Shown one piece after another: positions 61,239-64,000 of a stretch of DNA of 64,000 nucleotides. Source of the DNA: Pseudooceanicola pacificus (lineage in GTDB: Bacteria > Pseudomonadota > Alphaproteobacteria > Rhodobacterales > Rhodobacteraceae); contig NZ_WNXQ01000003.1 in assembly GCF_009789075.1 (NCBI RefSeq), positions 124,001 through 188,000 on the forward strand, given 5' to 3'. The stretch's first letter is position 1; the number at the start of each line of letters is the position of its first letter. The notes under the pieces are model-generated. The model made no database searches. It saw only the letters and a list, made by a program, of their open reading frames with translations, and had not been told where the DNA came from. The position numbers and the translations under genes are program-made.

Positions 61239-61281
61239 TTGCGCAATGTCGACGCATCTGTATACAAATTTAAATACAAAC
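61239..61281 (+). promoter_or_regulatory. Promoter of the ThDP-enzyme gene with GntR-type operator site 4
   Basis: TTGCGC (61239-61244) and TATACA (61261-61266) are 16 bp apart. The operator core TGTATACA at 61259-61266 covers the -10, and ATACAAA at 61275-61280 may be a second half-site. It matches the other three sites of the cluster. Confidence 0.7.
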
Positions 61282-61327
61282 GCGCCCGCCCGGGCGCATG
61301 ATCCGCGCAGGACAGGGAGACATTGTC

Positions 61328-63019
61328 ATGGAAAACACGCTGAACGGCGCCGAAGCCATGGTGCGGATGCTCGAAGCGCAGGGCGTGGATCATATCTTTG
61401 GCCTATGCGGCGACACCACGCTGCCCTTCTATGACGCGATGCACCTGCTGGATCACAAGATCAATCACGTGCTGACCCGCGACGAACGCAGCGCGGCCTA
61501 TATGGCCGACGGCTATTCCCGGGTCACCGGCAAGCCCGGCGTCTGCGAGGGGCCTTCGGGCGGCGGGGCGACCTATATCCTGCCGGGGCTGATCGAGGCC
61601 TCGGAAAGCTCTTACGCGATCCTTGCGATCACCACCGACATTTCGGTGTCGACCTATGGCAAATATCCCCTGACCGAGGTGGATCAGGAGGCGCTGATGC
61701 GGCCCCTGACCAAATGGAACACGGTGATCCGGCAATCCGCCCATATCCCCCGCATGGTCCGCGCGGCCTTTCGCGCGATGACCACCGGGCGCTCGGGCTC
61801 GGCCCATCTGGGGCTGCCCTATGACATCCAGTACGACAGCGTGGACCCCACCGACATCTGGGCCGATCCCCGGACCGCCAGTTACCCCGCCTATCCCACC
61901 GGCCCTGACGCCGGATCGGTCGAGGCGGCGGTGGATGCGATCCTGTCGGCGAAGACGCCTCTGATCGTTTGCGGCGGCGGGGTGGTCGTCTCGGGCGCGA
62001 TGGCGGAACTCGACCGGATCGCCGCGCGGCTGGACATCGCGGTCGCGACCTCGATCTCGGGGCAGGGCTCGCTGGCCGACAGCCATCCCAACGCGCTTGG
62101 CGTGGTCGGGTCGAACGGCGGCACCGACCAGACATGGGAGATGATGCAGCAGGCCGATCTGATCGTCTTCATGGGCTGCCGCGCCGGGTCCACCACCACC
62201 GCGCGGTGGGAGGCCCCCAGCGTCGGCACGCGTATCGTGCATTTCGACGTCGATCCGATGGTGATCGGCGCCAACCTGCCCACCGAGGTCGGCGTGGTGG
62301 GCGACCTGCGCATGTCGCTGGAAATGGTCAACGCCGAGCTGGACCGCCGCGGGCAGGGCCTTTCGACATTCGGGGGCGCCGCCGCCGTGGCCGACATCAA
62401 GCGCCGCAAGTTCGAGATTTTCGACCGGATCGCCGCCGGCGACGACCGCCCGATCCGGCCCGAACGGGTGATCTCGGACCTGATGAAGGTGCTGCCGCCC
62501 GACGCCACCGTGGTGTCCGACCCGGGCACCTCCTGCCCCTATTATTCGGCCTATTACCAGCAGCAGCTGGCGGGGCGGTATTTCATCACCAACCGCGCGC
62601 ACGGGGCGCTTGGCTATTCGATGGCGGCCTCGCTTGGCGCATGGCACGGGCGGCCGGCGGGCAAGACGGTTGCGCTGATGGGCGACGGCTCCTTCGGGTT
62701 CACCGTGGGCGAGCTGGAAACCGTCTGCCGGGCCAAGGCGCCGATCACCTTCGTGGTGTTCTCGAATTCCAACTTCGGCTGGATCAAGGCCAGCCAGATG
62801 GCCGACAAGGGGTCGCGCTACTACAACGTCGATTTCAACCGCGTGGATCAGGCCGCCGTCGCCGCCGCCTATGGCGTGAAATCCTGGCGGGTCGAGGATC
62901 CGGCGGAACTGGAGCGCGTGCTGCGCGAGGCGGTCGCCCATGACGGCCCGACGCTGGTCGACGTGGTCACCCAGCCGCTGGAAGAGGCCAACGCCCCCGT
63001 CCGCCGCTGGATGGGCTGA
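61328..63019 (+). CDS. Thiamine diphosphate-dependent enzyme, acetolactate synthase/decarboxylase family
   Basis: This 563-residue ThDP enzyme has the catalytic glutamate in LTRDERSAAYMADGYSRVTG (near residue 55), a central domain (VCGGGVVVSGAMAELDRIAA-type, seen as LIVCGGGVVVSGAMAEL), and the ThDP/Mg motif GDGSFGFTVGELETVCRAKAP ending in SNSNFGW. It would decarboxylate or ligate a 2-oxo acid. The FAD-binding pattern of true acetolactate synthases is not obvious, so a decarboxylase or carboligase role fits better. The start ATG 61328 has GGGAG 8 nt upstream. The substrate may be the 2-oxo acid made by the dehydrogenases of this cluster. Confidence 0.9.
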   Translation: MENTLNGAEAMVRMLEAQGVDHIFGLCGDTTLPFYDAMHLLDHKINHVLTRDERSAAYMADGYSRVTGKPGVCEGPSGGGATYILPGLIEASESSYAILAITTDISVSTYGKYPLTEVDQEALMRPLTKWNTVIRQSAHIPRMVRAAFRAMTTGRSGSAHLGLPYDIQYDSVDPTDIWADPRTASYPAYPTGPDAGSVEAAVDAILSAKTPLIVCGGGVVVSGAMAELDRIAARLDIAVATSISGQGSLADSHPNALGVVGSNGGTDQTWEMMQQADLIVFMGCRAGSTTTARWEAPSVGTRIVHFDVDPMVIGANLPTEVGVVGDLRMSLEMVNAELDRRGQGLSTFGGAAAVADIKRRKFEIFDRIAAGDDRPIRPERVISDLMKVLPPDATVVSDPGTSCPYYSAYYQQQLAGRYFITNRAHGALGYSMAASLGAWHGRPAGKTVALMGDGSFGFTVGELETVCRAKAPITFVVFSNSNFGWIKASQMADKGSRYYNVDFNRVDQAAVAAAYGVKSWRVEDPAELERVLREAVAHDGPTLVDVVTQPLEEANAPVRRWMG

Positions 63020-63191
63020 CGCCCCCGGTTCCACGCTGGATCGGACGATGCTCCGATCCGCCGGGGGACGGGCCGACGCCCCGGTTGAACTTTGAATGAG
63101 GTATCGCCCCGGTCCGTCGCTGGACGGGCCGATGTACCCCGCCCGCCACTGGATCAGCTGTGGCCCCGGTCCCGTGCCGGAATGGGCTGAC
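63013..63191. repeat. Degenerate tandem repeat with period of about 57 bp
   Basis: The motif GGGCYGAYG starts at 63013, 63070, 63126 and 63184, giving intervals of 57, 56 and 58 bp. Each unit also shares CGCCCCGGT-like and CGCTGGAY-like blocks. The first unit begins on the last codons of the ThDP-enzyme gene. The region is not obviously coding. Confidence 0.75.
63022..63067 (+). terminator. Long stem-loop after the ThDP-enzyme gene
   Basis: CCCCCGG (63022-63028) pairs with CCGGGGG (63061-63067), enclosing a perfect inner stem GGATCGGA (63038-63045) with TCCGATCC (63052-63059). It starts 3 nt after the stop codon. There is no T-run, so it may be a stabiliser or Rho-assisted stop. The following 63068-63342 holds only the repeat units and no gene. 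Confidence 0.6.
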
Positions 63192-63342
63192 GAGGTCCTG
63201 CCGGAACGCCTCGGGCGGGTCCGGACAGGCCGCTTCATGCCTCTGGCCGTCGTGCGACAAGACCCAGGGCCGGGGCTGGCGGCTCTGCTCAAACGCCTGG
63301 CCTGCGGCACGACGCGCGCCGCCCGCCGTCAGCCCGGGCCGT

Positions 63343-64000
63343 TCATTCCGGCAGGCCCTGCGCGGTGTCCCAGCCGATCAGCGCCTCCCACACCGCGCGG
63401 TTGACCACGTCCGAGGTGTTCAGCGTCTCGCCCTCGCCATCGGCCACCACGTCGCGGCGCCAGCCGGATTTCAGGTCGTTGGAGCGTTTCATGTCCTCCC
63501 ACGCCTCTTCGCGCCGCTCGCCCCAGTAGAGCGAGATCGCCCGTGTCATCGCGATCTGCGCGCGATCCTGGCGCCAGTCGAAACCGTCGTCTGGCACCGC
63601 CGCCTCGGCCAGGTCCAGCTGGACCAGCACCTCCTCCAGCCCGGCGAAATTCGACAGCATGTCGGCATAGGCGGTGTGGATGCGGATCACGTCCTTCGGC
63701 TCCAGCCGGTTCATGAAGGCGGGGTCCTCGACATAGGTCTGCAGCACCGCCGCGGCGGCCCGGCTGTCTTCGTTGCGGGTGCGCAGCGCATAGGCATAGG
63801 TGGTGATCACCCCGGCGGAGAGATCGGCCCGCGCCTCCATCGGGTCGATCATGTCATAGGCCTCGCGCGCGAGGGTGGCGGCAAGGTTGGCCTGGCCCAT
63901 GTTCATCAGCAGGTTCGCCTGCTGCGCCACGAGGAAGGCCAGCGTGTCCTTGCGGTGAAAGGGATGCTGGCGCCAGGTGTCGGTCGCCGCCTGCATCCAG
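63343..64000 (-). CDS. Protein of unknown function, possibly helical-repeat type (incomplete at window edge)
   Basis: At least 217 residues are visible. The sequence is strongly helical with TPR-like spacing (FLVAQQANLLMNMGQANLAATLAREAYDMI and RDRAQ-type segments; the former given in part as QQANLLMNMGQANLAATLAR). It lacks obvious catalytic motifs, signal peptide or membrane segment in the visible part. The ATG at 63996 may be internal, because the frame stays open to the window edge. It converges with the ThDP-enzyme gene. The family is not recognised. Confidence 0.65.
   Translation of the reverse strand, partial: WMQAATDTWRQHPFHRKDTLAFLVAQQANLLMNMGQANLAATLAREAYDMIDPMEARADLSAGVITTYAYALRTRNEDSRAAAAVLQTYVEDPAFMNRLEPKDVIRIHTAYADMLSNFAGLEEVLVQLDLAEAAVPDDGFDWRQDRAQIAMTRAISLYWGERREEAWEDMKRSNDLKSGWRRDVVADGEGETLNTSDVVNRAVWEALIGWDTAQGLPE

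Noticed and set aside
61328..63019. Calling the ThDP enzyme sulfoacetaldehyde acetyltransferase (Xsc) or acetolactate synthase IlvB
   Set aside because: There is no neighbouring pta or taurine gene for Xsc and no ilvN-type small subunit or clear FAD site for IlvB.
1..64000. CRISPR arrays, insertion sequences, prophage or integrase genes
   Set aside because: No regularly spaced identical repeats, transposase, integrase or phage structural motifs were seen on either strand.

Overview
The window is GC-rich throughout. Gene content and order suggest an alphaproteobacterium of the Rhodobacteraceae (roseobacter/Paracoccaceae group). Supporting features are a cdd-deoA-deoB-add-upp salvage operon, an AcnX-type catabolic cluster, Hint-domain proteins, a fadBA-GST-acyl-CoA dehydrogenase-MerR block, and a GTG-started 206-residue S4 protein. 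The family placement is inference from gene content; no rRNA is present to confirm it. No tRNA, CRISPR array or transposase was seen.

Positions 1-17.4 kb look like accessory catabolic DNA. A minus-strand block encodes an Opp/Dpp-type ABC importer (ATPase cut by the window edge, binding protein, two permeases) and an amidase with a TTG start. Upstream lie the small [2Fe-2S] and larger FAD subunits of an Hcn/Oox/hydroxyproline-dehydrogenase-type amine dehydrogenase. A remnant of hydantoinase HyuA is translationally coupled to the [2Fe-2S] gene, and a LysR regulator follows. The third (DadA/HcnC-like) subunit is divergent, followed by RidA and a DegT aminotransferase. Convergent to these are a Gfo/Idh oxidoreductase and an amidohydrolase. 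An AraC regulator and a Tat-exported amidohydrolase form a further divergent pair. Together these would import and break down amide- or amine-containing compounds.

Positions 17.8-35 kb are mostly core metabolism: a type III glutamine synthetase-like enzyme, propionyl-CoA synthetase (prpE), NADP malic enzyme with a phosphotransacetylase-like tail (maeB), the tightly overlapped nucleoside salvage operon, an SPOR-domain envelope protein, a membrane-anchored unknown, an acyl-CoA ligase, a sulfotransferase and a Hint-domain protein.

Positions 35-43.4 kb carry beta-oxidation genes: a fused FadB-type enzyme, thiolase, a GST, a GFA-family protein, an acyl-CoA dehydrogenase and two sister MerR regulators with inverted repeats between them. 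Positions 43.5-49.4 kb hold two thioesterases plus a MATE exporter in one overlapping operon, an LpxR-like outer-membrane protein, a second Hint protein, a DUF1801 protein and rpsD with a structured leader.

Positions 49.4-63 kb are the most interesting part. A tripartite tricarboxylate transporter (TctCBA) adjoins a VOC protein, an Asp/Glu-racemase-family protein, a DadA-like dehydrogenase, both parts of aconitase X, an aspartate-dehydrogenase-like protein, an MmgE/PrpD protein, a FadR-type GntR regulator, an SDR and a ThDP enzyme. Four intergenic regions in this stretch carry a TGTATACA-type site. At three of them the site overlaps the -10 region of a good promoter, so the whole stretch is probably one GntR regulon for an uncharacterised acid or amino acid. 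The window ends in a degenerate 57-bp tandem repeat and a gene of unknown function cut by the edge.
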